Shown here piece after piece: positions 34,089-42,041 of a stretch of DNA of 64,000 bases. The position numbers and the translations under genes were made by a program. The stretch covers positions 1 to 64,000 of the forward strand of contig CALKBZ010000003.1 of the NCBI GenBank assembly GCA_937775295.1, read 5' to 3'. Every line of letters starts with the position of its first letter. Positions within the stretch are counted from its first letter, which is position 1. This stretch comes from an uncultured Opitutales bacterium. Lineage in GTDB: Bacteria; Verrucomicrobiota; Verrucomicrobiia; Opitutales; Coraliomargaritaceae. Under the pieces are notes generated by a model, which saw only the letters and a list, made by a program, of their open reading frames with translations, had not been told where the DNA came from and ran no database searches.

Positions 34089-34328
34089 ATGGAAATGCTA
34101 AAAGAGGCTCTGCTGTCGCGTAACATCATCGCTTGGGCCATTTTGCTCGTGTTGTTTGTGCTGTGCTTGAAGCTGCTCAAGAGCGCAGGTAAAGGCCTGG
34201 TGATTTTTATCGGAATTCTGATTCTCAGTTTTATATTGGTGAAGTTCTTTCCCGATGCGGTCGCGCCACTGGTTGATTTTGTAAAAGGCGCTTGGCGAGG
34301 CGACGAACGGCCTACAGGAGGGTGGTAG
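34089..34328 (+). CDS. Small hypothetical membrane protein
   Basis: A 79-residue protein (start MEMLKEALLSRNIIAWAILL) with two hydrophobic helices, ILLVLFVLCLKLLKS and GLVIFIGILILSFILVKFF, followed by a soluble tail KGAWRGDERPTGGW. No family recognised. It lies between serS and proS on the same strand. An upstream start at 34053 would add 12 residues. Confidence 0.6.
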   Translation: MEMLKEALLSRNIIAWAILLVLFVLCLKLLKSAGKGLVIFIGILILSFILVKFFPDAVAPLVDFVKGAWRGDERPTGGW

Positions 34329-34376
34329 CAGTTTGGCATTGCAGCGAAGGGCTTGGCCTATTTGCTTCATTGCCTC

Positions 34377-35897
34377 ATGGCTAAACAGGCAAAAACCGCA
34401 ATTACTCCCACCCGCGACGAAGACTATCCGGAATGGTATCAACAGGTCATTAAGGCCGCCGATCTCGCCGAGAACTCGCCGGTGCGCGGTTGTATGGTGA
34501 TTAAGCCCTGGGGCTACGCGATTTGGGAAAATATTCAAGCCGACCTCGATCGTCGTTTCAAAGAGACCGGTCACAAGAACGCTTACTTCCCGCTCTTCAT
34601 CCCCGTGAGCTACCTGCAAAAGGAGGCCGAGCACGTCGATGGCTTTGCTAAAGAATGCGCCGTCGTCACACACTCGCGTCTCGAAGCCGATGCAGATGGC
34701 AAACTCCAGCCCGCGGGCAAGCTCGAAGAGCCGCTCATCGTGCGTCCAACCTCCGAGACCATCATCGGCGAACTCTTTGCCAAATGGATAAAATCTTACC
34801 GTGACTTGCCGCTGCTAATTAACCAGTGGGCCAACGTCGTGCGTTGGGAGATGCGCACCCGTCTCTTTCTACGCACGACCGAGTTCCTTTGGCAGGAGGG
34901 CCACACTGCGCATGCGACGGCTGAGGAAGCGCTCGGCGAAACACGCCAAATGCTCGACGTGTATGCCGACTTTGCGGAAAATTTCATGGCAATGCCAGTG
35001 ATTACAGGTGAGAAGACCGCCGCGGAACGTTTCCCTGGCGCCGATGCGACGTACGCAATCGAAGCGATGATGCAGGACCGCAAGGCACTGCAAGCCGGCA
35101 CCTCGCACTTCCTCGGGCAGAATTTTGCCAAGTCCAGTGGCATCAAATACTTGAGCGCCGAAGGCAAAGAGGAATTTGCCTGGACGACTTCATGGGGTGT
35201 TTCGACCCGTCTGGTGGGTGGCTTGATTATGACGCACTCCGATGACGATGGCCTAGTGCTACCGCCACGCATTGCGCCCGCGCATGTTGTTATCATTCCA
35301 TTCACACCGAAGGAAGAGACCCGCGCCGAAGTGCTCGATTACTGCCTCGACTTGAAGCGGGCGCTCGAAGGGCAGACTTACATGGGTGCGCCCGTGAAGG
35401 TTGAGTTCGACGACCGTGATATGCGCGGTGGTGAAAAGGCATGGAACTGGATCAAGAAGGGCATCCCCGTTCGTGTTGAAGTCGGGCCACGAGATATCGA
35501 GGCTGGCAATGTGATGGTTGGTCGCCGCGACCGTGCACCCAAGGATAAGCAAGCACTTGGAAAAGATAAATTTGTCGGCAACATCGCGAGCCTGCTGGAT
35601 GAGATGCAAGACGGGATGCTGGCCAAGGCCAAGAAGTTCCGCAAGGAGCACACCCGCGACATCACAACAGAGGCGGAGTTCGTCGAATTCTTCAAGCCGA
35701 AGAATGAAAAAGAGCCAGAGATTCACGGTGGCTTTGCCTCGATGGGTTTTTGCTGTGAGCCTGAACTCGAAGACCAGATTTCGAAGCAATACAAAGTCAC
35801 CGTGCGTTGCATTCCGAATGCGTCGCTGAAGGAAGAGGTGGCCTGCGTGTTTACTGGCAAGCCCGGTAAACGCGTGATTTTTGCGAAGTCGTATTAG
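34377..35897 (+). CDS. proS: Prolyl-tRNA synthetase (archaeal/eukaryotic type)
   Basis: A 506-residue class II synthetase: DEDYPEWYQQVIKAADLAEN, GYAIWENIQADLDRRFKETG, IVRPTSETIIGELFAKWIKS (TSE loop), RTRLFLRTTEFLWQEGHTAH (motif 2) and STRLVGGLIMTHSDDDGLVL (motif 3). The absence of the bacterial INS editing domain and the zinc-like C-terminal tail (CCEPELEDQ..) put it in the ProRS type 3 group. ATG 34377 is the first Met before the conserved start. Confidence 0.93.
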   Translation: MAKQAKTAITPTRDEDYPEWYQQVIKAADLAENSPVRGCMVIKPWGYAIWENIQADLDRRFKETGHKNAYFPLFIPVSYLQKEAEHVDGFAKECAVVTHSRLEADADGKLQPAGKLEEPLIVRPTSETIIGELFAKWIKSYRDLPLLINQWANVVRWEMRTRLFLRTTEFLWQEGHTAHATAEEALGETRQMLDVYADFAENFMAMPVITGEKTAAERFPGADATYAIEAMMQDRKALQAGTSHFLGQNFAKSSGIKYLSAEGKEEFAWTTSWGVSTRLVGGLIMTHSDDDGLVLPPRIAPAHVVIIPFTPKEETRAEVLDYCLDLKRALEGQTYMGAPVKVEFDDRDMRGGEKAWNWIKKGIPVRVEVGPRDIEAGNVMVGRRDRAPKDKQALGKDKFVGNIASLLDEMQDGMLAKAKKFRKEHTRDITTEAEFVEFFKPKNEKEPEIHGGFASMGFCCEPELEDQISKQYKVTVRCIPNASLKEEVACVFTGKPGKRVIFAKSY

Positions 35898-35900
35898 TAA

Positions 35901-36050
35901 AGGAGTGTGGGCGACCCGCCCACCTGCGTCGGGTTGGCAAAGGAGTGTGGGCGACCCGCCCACTTACGTCGGGTTGGCAAAGGAGTGTGGGCGACCCGCC
36001 CACCTATTTTCATCGTGCCGTGGGCGGGTCGCCCACGCTCCTATACTGAC
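35901..36050. repeat. REP palindromes, left cluster beside RAYT
   Basis: Two and a half tandem 40-bp units begin at 35901, 35941 and 35981. Each contains the palindrome GTGGGCGACCCGCCCAC (35907-35923, 35947-35963, 35987-36003). A fourth copy with inverted centre (GTGGGCGGGTCGCCCAC) is at 36020-36036 and ends in the RAYT stop region. The cluster starts just after the proS stop. Confidence 0.9.
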
Positions 36051-36643
36051 TTGGCGCGTTCACTTTCCCAGAGGGTGAACGCGCCAGTTGCGAGTTTCGC
36101 GGGGTTGTTTCGAATATAACGAACCACGGCTTCGAAGTGTCGACTGTTACGCAGGATCGTATCGCGGTAGTTTCTCTGCCAGAGCGAGCCACTGCCTATT
36201 TGCTTTGCGCTAATACTCTTCCAGTTTCGGAGCAGCTCTTTGATCGGATACATCGGTCGGAACAACAGGTGCACATGGTTTGGCATCATGACCCAACTGA
36301 TAAATTCGGCACGCGTGCCGTGGTCATGATGCAGTACCGCCTCCAGGATCTGCCGTTGTACGCTTCCTTTCAACTGGCAGTTGCCATAGCCTTGATCCAA
36401 CCAGTGCTCAAAGATCACGGTAAATTCACGATGGTAAGAGGCCTGAGTGGCGTCATCCCAAGGCTTTGGATGTTTTAGCAGCCATGTATTACGCTGATTT
36501 TTCCATTCGCGCAGCTTCGCCTGTGGCAGCGAGTCCTTCAGTCGAAAGGTGACGAATTGAAGTGCTTCACCTTGCTGCCAGTGCGGCAAGTCCGAGCCAT
36601 GGATCTCGACTTCGCACCCAGGATTAAAAAACTCGTGTGGCAT
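36041..36643 (-). CDS. REP-associated tyrosine transposase (RAYT, Y1_Tnp)
   Basis: A 200-residue protein from ATG 36643 (MPHEFFNPGCEVEIHGSDLP). It shows LQFVTFRLKDSLPQAKL, ISWVMMPNHVHLLFRP (HUH-type His pair), SISAKQIGSGSLWQRNYRDT and HFEAVVRYIRNNPAKLATG with the catalytic Tyr region. RAYTs cut and move REP palindromes as single strands; here four REPs lie on each side. Longer upstream frames exist but the conserved part starts here. Confidence 0.88.
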   Translation of the reverse strand: MPHEFFNPGCEVEIHGSDLPHWQQGEALQFVTFRLKDSLPQAKLREWKNQRNTWLLKHPKPWDDATQASYHREFTVIFEHWLDQGYGNCQLKGSVQRQILEAVLHHDHGTRAEFISWVMMPNHVHLLFRPMYPIKELLRNWKSISAKQIGSGSLWQRNYRDTILRNSRHFEAVVRYIRNNPAKLATGAFTLWESERAKSV

Positions 36644-36724
36644 GGAAGTAACGCTATGAAGGACTGTTATTTTTTCAACGTCGTACTGCTGAAAAGATGG
36701 TGGGCTGGAGTGTTTTTCAGGAGG

Positions 36725-36850
36725 GTGGGCGACCCGCCCACTTTTCTCATCGTGCCGTGGGCGACCCGCCCACCTATTTTTATTGTGCCGTAGGCGACCC
36801 GCCCACTTTTCCATTGTGCCGTGGGCGGGTCGCCCACGCTCCTTTACTGA
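36725..36850. repeat. REP palindromes, right cluster beside RAYT
   Basis: Palindromes at 36725-36741, 36757-36773 and 36790-36806 share the ACC centre (the third with one change, GTAGGCG). The fourth at 36821-36837 has the inverted GGT centre. This repeats the left cluster's 3+1 order. The end segment (about 36815-36850) is almost identical to 36014-36050. Confidence 0.9.
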
Positions 36851-36869
36851 CAGAACTGTCGCGTTGGTG

Positions 36870-37886
36870 CTACCAAAGTTGCGGACTGACTGCCGAGCCG
36901 AGCACTTCTTGCGCATGGTAATCGACTTCGGGTAGGAATTTTAAGCCCGTGTGTTTTTCGATTTGGGCAATCGAGGTGATGTAATTACGCAGTTTCGTAT
37001 CTGTGGCGTCTTGAGGCAGCAGAAAGGCGATCGCCCGTAGACCGCCCCCCTCGGTTTGGTCAAATACGATCGCGAAAAAACCATCGGGAATTGGCACGCC
37101 AGAATCGAGATTGGAGCTTTGCGTGCGCATCACCGGGCCGAGGTAAATCCATGTTTCGCCAAAACGTTGCGGATAGGTGATCGTGATTTCGTACATGAGG
37201 CGCTGCCATAAGCCTGAACTGAATGCCGCCGACATCGGCGCCAGGTTCGTCACTAAGCACGATTCGTTGGCACCGATTGCGCCAAACTCCGCCGCCAGCG
37301 CTTGTGCTGGTGCGATTGTCTGAGGCTGCCACTGTCCTAAGCGTAGGTCGCGAGCGCGCAGTTGCTTAATACGTGGGTCTTCAAAAAAATCGTCGGGAAT
37401 CGGCACGTCTTGGCGATCACGATCGCTGAGCTTGAATGCGATGCAGGTCGTTTGCCGTTCTTTTTCGTTGAACAGGTTGATGTAGCTTTTATTGCGGAGC
37501 ACTCGGACGGGCGAGTTCGATCTTGGTAGACCGGCAATCAGCGGCGTTTCCTCGTGTCTGAGTTCGCCGCTTTCGACTACGAGTCCCTGACTCCCGGGGA
37601 TGGTATCGTAGGCCAAGTTCAGTAGGCTGGTGATGGGGCGCGGTAGCCATTCTGGCGAGCGCACGAGATTAATTGCTTGAATCGCAGTACGCTCCATCTG
37701 TGCGCGTAAGGCAAACGAGCCAAAATAGTAACTTGCAATGAGTGCGACCACTCCAAGCACTAGCAGAAAGCGCAGCTTCGTCAGGACCGGCTTACGAGCA
37801 GCCGATTTTGAGTTCGCACGTTTGCGCGGCGTGTTTCGCTTGCGAGCGGAGCTGAGAGTCTTCTTTGCGCGTTTGTTGGCAGCCAT
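36870..37886 (-). CDS. NUC1-like (DNA/RNA non-specific endonuclease fold) protein lacking the DRGH motif
   Basis: A 338-residue protein with a basic, Lys/Arg-rich start (AANKRAKKTLSSARKRN), one membrane helix near 33-52 (LRFLLVLGVVALIASYYF), then a soluble domain. CLVTNLAPMSAAFSSGLWQR aligns with the LSNMSPQxxxFNxGxWxxLE segment of nuclease NucA/EndoG, and ETWIYLGPVM with the following strand. The expected catalytic DRGHxxP is replaced by LRLGQWQPQTIAPAQAL, so catalysis is doubtful. An anchored pseudonuclease is the best reading. Confidence 0.55.
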   Translation of the reverse strand: MAANKRAKKTLSSARKRNTPRKRANSKSAARKPVLTKLRFLLVLGVVALIASYYFGSFALRAQMERTAIQAINLVRSPEWLPRPITSLLNLAYDTIPGSQGLVVESGELRHEETPLIAGLPRSNSPVRVLRNKSYINLFNEKERQTTCIAFKLSDRDRQDVPIPDDFFEDPRIKQLRARDLRLGQWQPQTIAPAQALAAEFGAIGANESCLVTNLAPMSAAFSSGLWQRLMYEITITYPQRFGETWIYLGPVMRTQSSNLDSGVPIPDGFFAIVFDQTEGGGLRAIAFLLPQDATDTKLRNYITSIAQIEKHTGLKFLPEVDYHAQEVLGSAVSPQLW

Positions 37887-37916
37887 TCAGTTGCAAGTAA
37901 AACCAATCGGCCGCCA

Positions 37917-38555
37917 TTATTCAAGGTTGAGCTTCTTTAACTTTGGGCGGATCACCATTTGGCAGTACGGTGCTGATTTATTCAATCGGTAGTAATCTTG
38001 GTGCTCGTCCTCTGCGGGGTAATAGGTCTCGACTGCGGTGATCTCAGTCACGATTGGAGCATCGAAATCCTTTTGCGCGGCAGCTTTGGACGCCGTGGCG
38101 CTGGCACGCTGGGAATCGCTGTGATAGAAAATAACTGAGCGATATTGGGTGCCGCTATCCGCACCTTGGCGATTTAATGTGGTCGGATTGTGTGAGCGCC
38201 ACAGCCAGTCGAGCAGTGTTTCATACGTAATTACGGCAGGATCGAAAGTGATTTGAGTGATCTCGGCGTGGCCTGTGGTGCCAGTGCATATTTGGCGATA
38301 GGTAGGATCCTTGACTTCGCCACCCATATAGCCGGATTCGACCGCATGCACGCCGTCCAGATTTTCAAATACAGCTTCGACGCACCAGAAGCAACCAGCG
38401 CCAAAGCTGGCGATTTCTAGAGAAGTTTGATTAGGGTCTGTCATAGTGGTTTTTATCGGAGTTGGGTTGTTTTCGGCGCAAGCAACCAAGCCAAAGAGGC
38501 TGGCGAGGCACAGGTAACTTGCATGGGCGAGGTGAGAGAGTGATTTTTGGCGCAT
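37917..38555 (-). CDS. msrA: Peptide methionine sulfoxide reductase A, lipoprotein-like
   Basis: A 212-residue protein. Residues 1-26 look like a lipoprotein signal (SYLCLASLFGLVAC). The catalytic FGAGCFWCVEAVFENLDGVH follows at about 51, then YMGGEVKDPTYRQICTGTTG and HNPTTLNRQGADSGTQYRSV. It repairs oxidised Met residues; the signal points to the periplasm or outer membrane. Second copies of MsrA are often secreted. Confidence 0.92.
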   Translation of the reverse strand: MRQKSLSHLAHASYLCLASLFGLVACAENNPTPIKTTMTDPNQTSLEIASFGAGCFWCVEAVFENLDGVHAVESGYMGGEVKDPTYRQICTGTTGHAEITQITFDPAVITYETLLDWLWRSHNPTTLNRQGADSGTQYRSVIFYHSDSQRASATASKAAAQKDFDAPIVTEITAVETYYPAEDEHQDYYRLNKSAPYCQMVIRPKLKKLNLE

Positions 38556-38603
38556 GGGGTTGAGAGCGGAGTCGCTTGAGATCTATTCCAAATGGCTTTA
38601 AAC

Positions 38604-38879
38604 TTACAGTGAGATCACATCTGGGATCTGCGTGACGCGCTGATAGATCGCGATCACTTCATTACTGGAGTTCATCTGCATCTCCATCGTATAGGCAGTG
38701 AAGCGACCGCTGGAAGACTCCTTGGCGCGGACTGGATCATCGGCAAAAAGTGCGAGCACTGTTTCCGTGTGTGCTTTGGGGACGATAAATTTAAACGGAT
38801 AGAGGCAGGGCCATTCGTAAGTGGCATCTAGCGAAGAGCGAAATGAGTCGAGCGATTTTTGATCAGATGTATCGGGCAT
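38604..38879 (-). CDS. DUF493 / YbeD-like protein
   Basis: A 91-residue protein: MPDTSDQKSLDSFRSSLDAT, YEWPCLYPFKFIVPKAHTET, VRAKESSSGRFTAYTMEMQM and EVIAIYQRVTQIPDVISL. The PFKF..K...G.Y.....Q pattern is that of the DUF493 regulatory ACT-like fold. GTG 38888 is an alternative start. Function unknown in the family. Confidence 0.75.
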   Translation of the reverse strand: MPDTSDQKSLDSFRSSLDATYEWPCLYPFKFIVPKAHTETVLALFADDPVRAKESSSGRFTAYTMEMQMNSSNEVIAIYQRVTQIPDVISL

Positions 38880-39011
38880 AATGGCCACACTGTGGAGGTA
38901 TTTGAAGATTTGTCAAAAGTACGCTATGACACTGCGGGTGTTTTTATCGGCGGCAATCGATGCCGTGCCTTCTGCGGACCAGTTAGGCGCGGAATCCCCA
39001 GCACCTTTCTT

Positions 39012-40172
39012 TTACAGACGTTGCCGTTTGGATGACTGTGCCATGGATCCTTTGCGGAATACTGAGGGCGCAATGCCTTCGATTCGCTTAAAGACCACTG
39101 CCATTCGCTCGGGATCGTTAAATCCGCAGAGTTCGGAAATCATCGAGATGGGATGGTTGGTATCAGACAGCAGCTGTTTTGCGCGGGTGATTCTGAGCTG
39201 ACAAAGCATTTCCCAAGGTGTACACTGATAGTATTCTCGAAATTTCTTTTCTAGGCCACGGCGAGCGATCCGTAAATCGGCGCATAGGCGGTCGATTGTA
39301 ATGGGGTCTTGGATGCGTTCAGAAAGATAAGACATAACGCGCCGCAAGAGCGGATCTTCGACTGCAAGGTGATTCGCGGAATGGCGTAATACGACTCCAC
39401 CTGAAGGCACCCGGATGGGTTGGGGCGAAGGCGCCTCACCTGCGAGTAAAGCGCGCAGGGCTTCGCCGACCGCTTCGCCGATTGTATCCCATGGGATCGA
39501 CACACTTGAAAGCATCGGGTAGCTTAATCCGCACACGAGTGCATCATTGTTGGCGCCGATCACGGCGACTTCTTGCGGCACCCGAATCCCCATTCTTCGA
39601 CAGGCACCGCATAGGAATCGTCCGAGTGGATCATGCACGGCAAAGATGCCAACCGGCTTCGGTAGCGATTCCAGCCATGCACGCAGTGCAGGATGAGGCT
39701 GTGCAAAGTCTTCACTGTAGCGTGCCTCCTTGAATGCATCTTCTTGATGCATCGAAAATGCCACCTGATCGCCTAGCTCGCGACGAAATCCTTCGATGCG
39801 TTGTTTGGAATAGGGGGTCATATTACCGAGGCAGGCGAAGCTTCGGTAGCCGGCCTGCGCAAATGCGCGCGCCGCCTCAGCACCGACCTGCCAATCGTCG
39901 ACATCGATACTGGTGACTCCCGGGTAGTGCTCGTCGGTATCGGCAATGACGGTTGGTAGTCGTAGTTCCAGTAGTGCCTCGGTTACCTCAGGTAGCCATT
40001 CGGTGATCAGTGCGCTGGGCTTTAGTTCAGTTAACAAATCGCGCAGTTCTTCAATCGGGCGATGAATACTAACAATGCGAAAGTCATGCTGGCGACGAAC
40101 GAATGGTATCAACGACGGCGTTAAGCGCCGCAGAAATACCTCCGTCATTACAATCGCTATTTGTTTTGCCAT
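39012..40172 (-). CDS. xylR: XylR-type AraC-family regulator of xylose genes
   Basis: A 386-residue regulator: an N-terminal periplasmic-binding-like sugar domain (TSIDVDDWQVGAEAARAFAQ, IFAVHDPLGRFLCGACRRMG, VAVIGANNDALVCGLSYPML) and a C-terminal AraC helix-turn-helix pair (DRLCADLRIARRGLEKKFRE, LLSDTNHPISMISELCGFND). This is the XylR arrangement, activated by D-xylose. It is divergent from xylA with a 131-nt gap holding a promoter and candidate operators. Confidence 0.9.
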   Translation of the reverse strand: MAKQIAIVMTEVFLRRLTPSLIPFVRRQHDFRIVSIHRPIEELRDLLTELKPSALITEWLPEVTEALLELRLPTVIADTDEHYPGVTSIDVDDWQVGAEAARAFAQAGYRSFACLGNMTPYSKQRIEGFRRELGDQVAFSMHQEDAFKEARYSEDFAQPHPALRAWLESLPKPVGIFAVHDPLGRFLCGACRRMGIRVPQEVAVIGANNDALVCGLSYPMLSSVSIPWDTIGEAVGEALRALLAGEAPSPQPIRVPSGGVVLRHSANHLAVEDPLLRRVMSYLSERIQDPITIDRLCADLRIARRGLEKKFREYYQCTPWEMLCQLRITRAKQLLSDTNHPISMISELCGFNDPERMAVVFKRIEGIAPSVFRKGSMAQSSKRQRL

Positions 40173-40200
40173 GGGTTTGTTTAAATACTAGCAGATGGCG

Positions 40201-40230
40201 CATATCAACAGAACATATACGCAATATACG
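40201..40230. promoter_or_regulatory. Candidate XylR operator
   Basis: Two ATATACG repeats (40215-40221 and 40224-40230), 9 bp apart, lie directly upstream of the -35 box of xylA, with a CATATC just before. Direct repeats next to -35 are the usual site for AraC-type activators. The assignment to XylR is inferred from position only. Confidence 0.4.
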
Positions 40231-40232
40231 GT

Positions 40233-40260
40233 TTGAGCTGGATCTGATTTAGGCTATAAT
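40233..40260 (+). promoter_or_regulatory. Sigma-70-like promoter of xylA
   Basis: TTGAGC (40233-40238) and a perfect TATAAT (40255-40260) with 16 bp between them, 43 nt upstream of the xylA ATG. The -35 box is imperfect, as expected for an activator-dependent promoter. Confidence 0.6.
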
Positions 40261-40303
40261 GCGGTCTTCATTAGTACACATTCAAAGTAAAACCGACAAA
40301 ATT

Positions 40304-41608
40304 ATGCACTATTTCGACTGCGATAAAATTCAATTTGAGGGCACTTCTTCTAAAAACCCCTTAGCGTTTAAACATTACAACCCGAGCGAACTCGTTGACG
40401 GCAAGTCAATGAAGGATCATCTGCGCTTCGCGGCTCCATACTGGCACGTGATGCGTAATGAGCTGGCCGACCCTTTCGGTGGCGGCACTGCACAAATGCC
40501 ATGGGATGACGGCAGCAACTCAGTCGAAAATGCACTGTCTCGCGTCGATGTTTTCTTTGAATTCCTCGATAAGATCGGCATCGATTACTACTGCTGGCAC
40601 GATCGTGACATCGCTCCGGAATTGAACGACCTGGCGGCATCCAACGCCGCGCTCGACGCAGTCGTTGCCAAACTAAAGGTAAAGCAAAAAGAAACAGGCG
40701 TGCAGCTCCTCTGGGGCACCGCTTGTCTTTTTTCACACCCTCGCTACTCGCAAGGCGGTGCGACCTCACCGAATGCTCAGGTCTATGCTTACGCAGCTGC
40801 GCAAGTAAAGAAGGCACTCGAATGCACCAACGAGCTTGACGGTCTCGGTTACACCTTCTGGGGCGGGCGTGAAGGCTACTCCACATTGCTCAATACCAAC
40901 ATGAAGCGTGAACTCGACCACCTCGGCGCGTTCCTGCATATGGCAGTTGATCACGCTAAGAAAATCGGTTTTAAAGGCCCATTTTACATCGAGCCAAAAC
41001 CACGCGAGCCATCCACTCACCAGTATGATTCGGATTCAGCTGCTTGCCTGAACTTCCTGCGTGAATACGACCTCATGGATCACTTTAAGCTCAACATCGA
41101 GACCAACCACGCGACACTTGCGGGGCATACGATGGAGCACGAGCTCACTGTTTGTAACAATGCGAACATGCTCGGTAGCGTTGACGCCAACCGTGGTGAC
41201 GAACTCATCGGATGGGATACTGATCAGTTTCCAACAGACATCTACCTGACCACACAAGTGATGCTCTGCATCCTTGAGATGGGCGGTCTCACCACCGGTG
41301 GACTTAACTTCGATGCGAAGCGTCGCCGCGAATCACACGAGCCGATCGACCTGATGCACGCCCACATCGGTGGTATGGATGCATTCGCTCGTGGACTCAA
41401 AGTCGCCGCAGCAATCCGCAGGGATGGTCGCATGAGTGACTTCGTCCACGCTCGCTACAGCACCTTTGATAAAGACATCGGTGCGAAAGTTGAAGCGGGT
41501 GAAGTCGGCTTTGAAGAGCTTGAGAAATATGCACTCTCCAACCCAGAGCCGATCTTAGGAAGTGGCCGCCAAGAGCGCATGGAGAACTTGTTGAACGAAT
41601 TCATCTAA
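40304..41608 (+). CDS. xylA: Xylose isomerase
   Basis: A 434-residue TIM-barrel enzyme from ATG 40304 ([20 protein letters not shown]). Active-site segments include [14 protein letters not shown] (catalytic His, Asp), [20 protein letters not shown] (metal Glu and Lys), [18 protein letters not shown] and [20 protein letters not shown]. It converts D-xylose to D-xylulose for XylB downstream. Frame extends 45 nt upstream, but the ATG at 40304 fits the family and lies in the promoter's reach. Confidence 0.95.
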   Translation: MHYFDCDKIQFEGTSSKNPLAFKHYNPSELVDGKSMKDHLRFAAPYWHVMRNELADPFGGGTAQMPWDDGSNSVENALSRVDVFFEFLDKIGIDYYCWHDRDIAPELNDLAASNAALDAVVAKLKVKQKETGVQLLWGTACLFSHPRYSQGGATSPNAQVYAYAAAQVKKALECTNELDGLGYTFWGGREGYSTLLNTNMKRELDHLGAFLHMAVDHAKKIGFKGPFYIEPKPREPSTHQYDSDSAACLNFLREYDLMDHFKLNIETNHATLAGHTMEHELTVCNNANMLGSVDANRGDELIGWDTDQFPTDIYLTTQVMLCILEMGGLTTGGLNFDAKRRRESHEPIDLMHAHIGGMDAFARGLKVAAAIRRDGRMSDFVHARYSTFDKDIGAKVEAGEVGFEELEKYALSNPEPILGSGRQERMENLLNEFI

Positions 41609-41636
41609 AAACCCGCTGAGCGAATTTTTAGAGTGA

Positions 41637-42035
41637 ATGCATCTCGTGCGTAGTGAGAGTGGTAGTGAAGAGTGCGGCTCTGATGTTATCACTTTTACTC
41701 CGCGCGTGGCACGGTCATTGTTGGAGGGAAACGCTCCGTCGTTGCCGCCTAAGCTAGAAAGAATTACAGAAACACTGATATCAACGACACTTACGTGCGG
41801 CAATGACAGAGCATTGCCCTCCATTATTTAGCTAATCGATTAAACAGCTTTAGCGCATTTAATCACTCGGCACGATCACTTCTCACTTTCACTTCTCACT
41901 TTCAGTTTTCACCTCTCACTTTCACTTTCACTCCGCGCTTAGCGCGGTATCACTTTCACTTCGCGCGTAGCGCGATATCACTTTCACTCCGCGTGTAGCG
42001 CGGCATCACTCTCACTACGCACGAAGTGCGTTCAC
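41637..42035. repeat. 28-bp hairpin repeat array and related short repeats between xylA and xylB
   Basis: The 433-nt gap has no gene. Four 28-bp units carry a 15-bp palindrome at 41933-41947, 41961-41975, 41989-42003 and 42017-42031, separated by TCACTTTCACT-like spacers and ending 10 nt before the xylB ATG. Stem changes between copies keep pairing. A diverged direct copy lies near 41687-41713 and an inverted one near 41637-41662. Before the array, 41877-41930 is a 6/7-bp TCACTTT repeat. Confidence 0.85.
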
Positions 42036-42041
42036 TAACAC

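Noticed and set aside
35901-36003. 40-bp tandem units as a CRISPR array
   Set aside because: The supposed spacers are identical copies and the unit contains a REP palindrome beside a RAYT gene.
36137-36478. 113-residue plus-strand frame opposite RAYT
   Set aside because: It is the shadow of the transposase gene; the HUH motif is on the minus strand.
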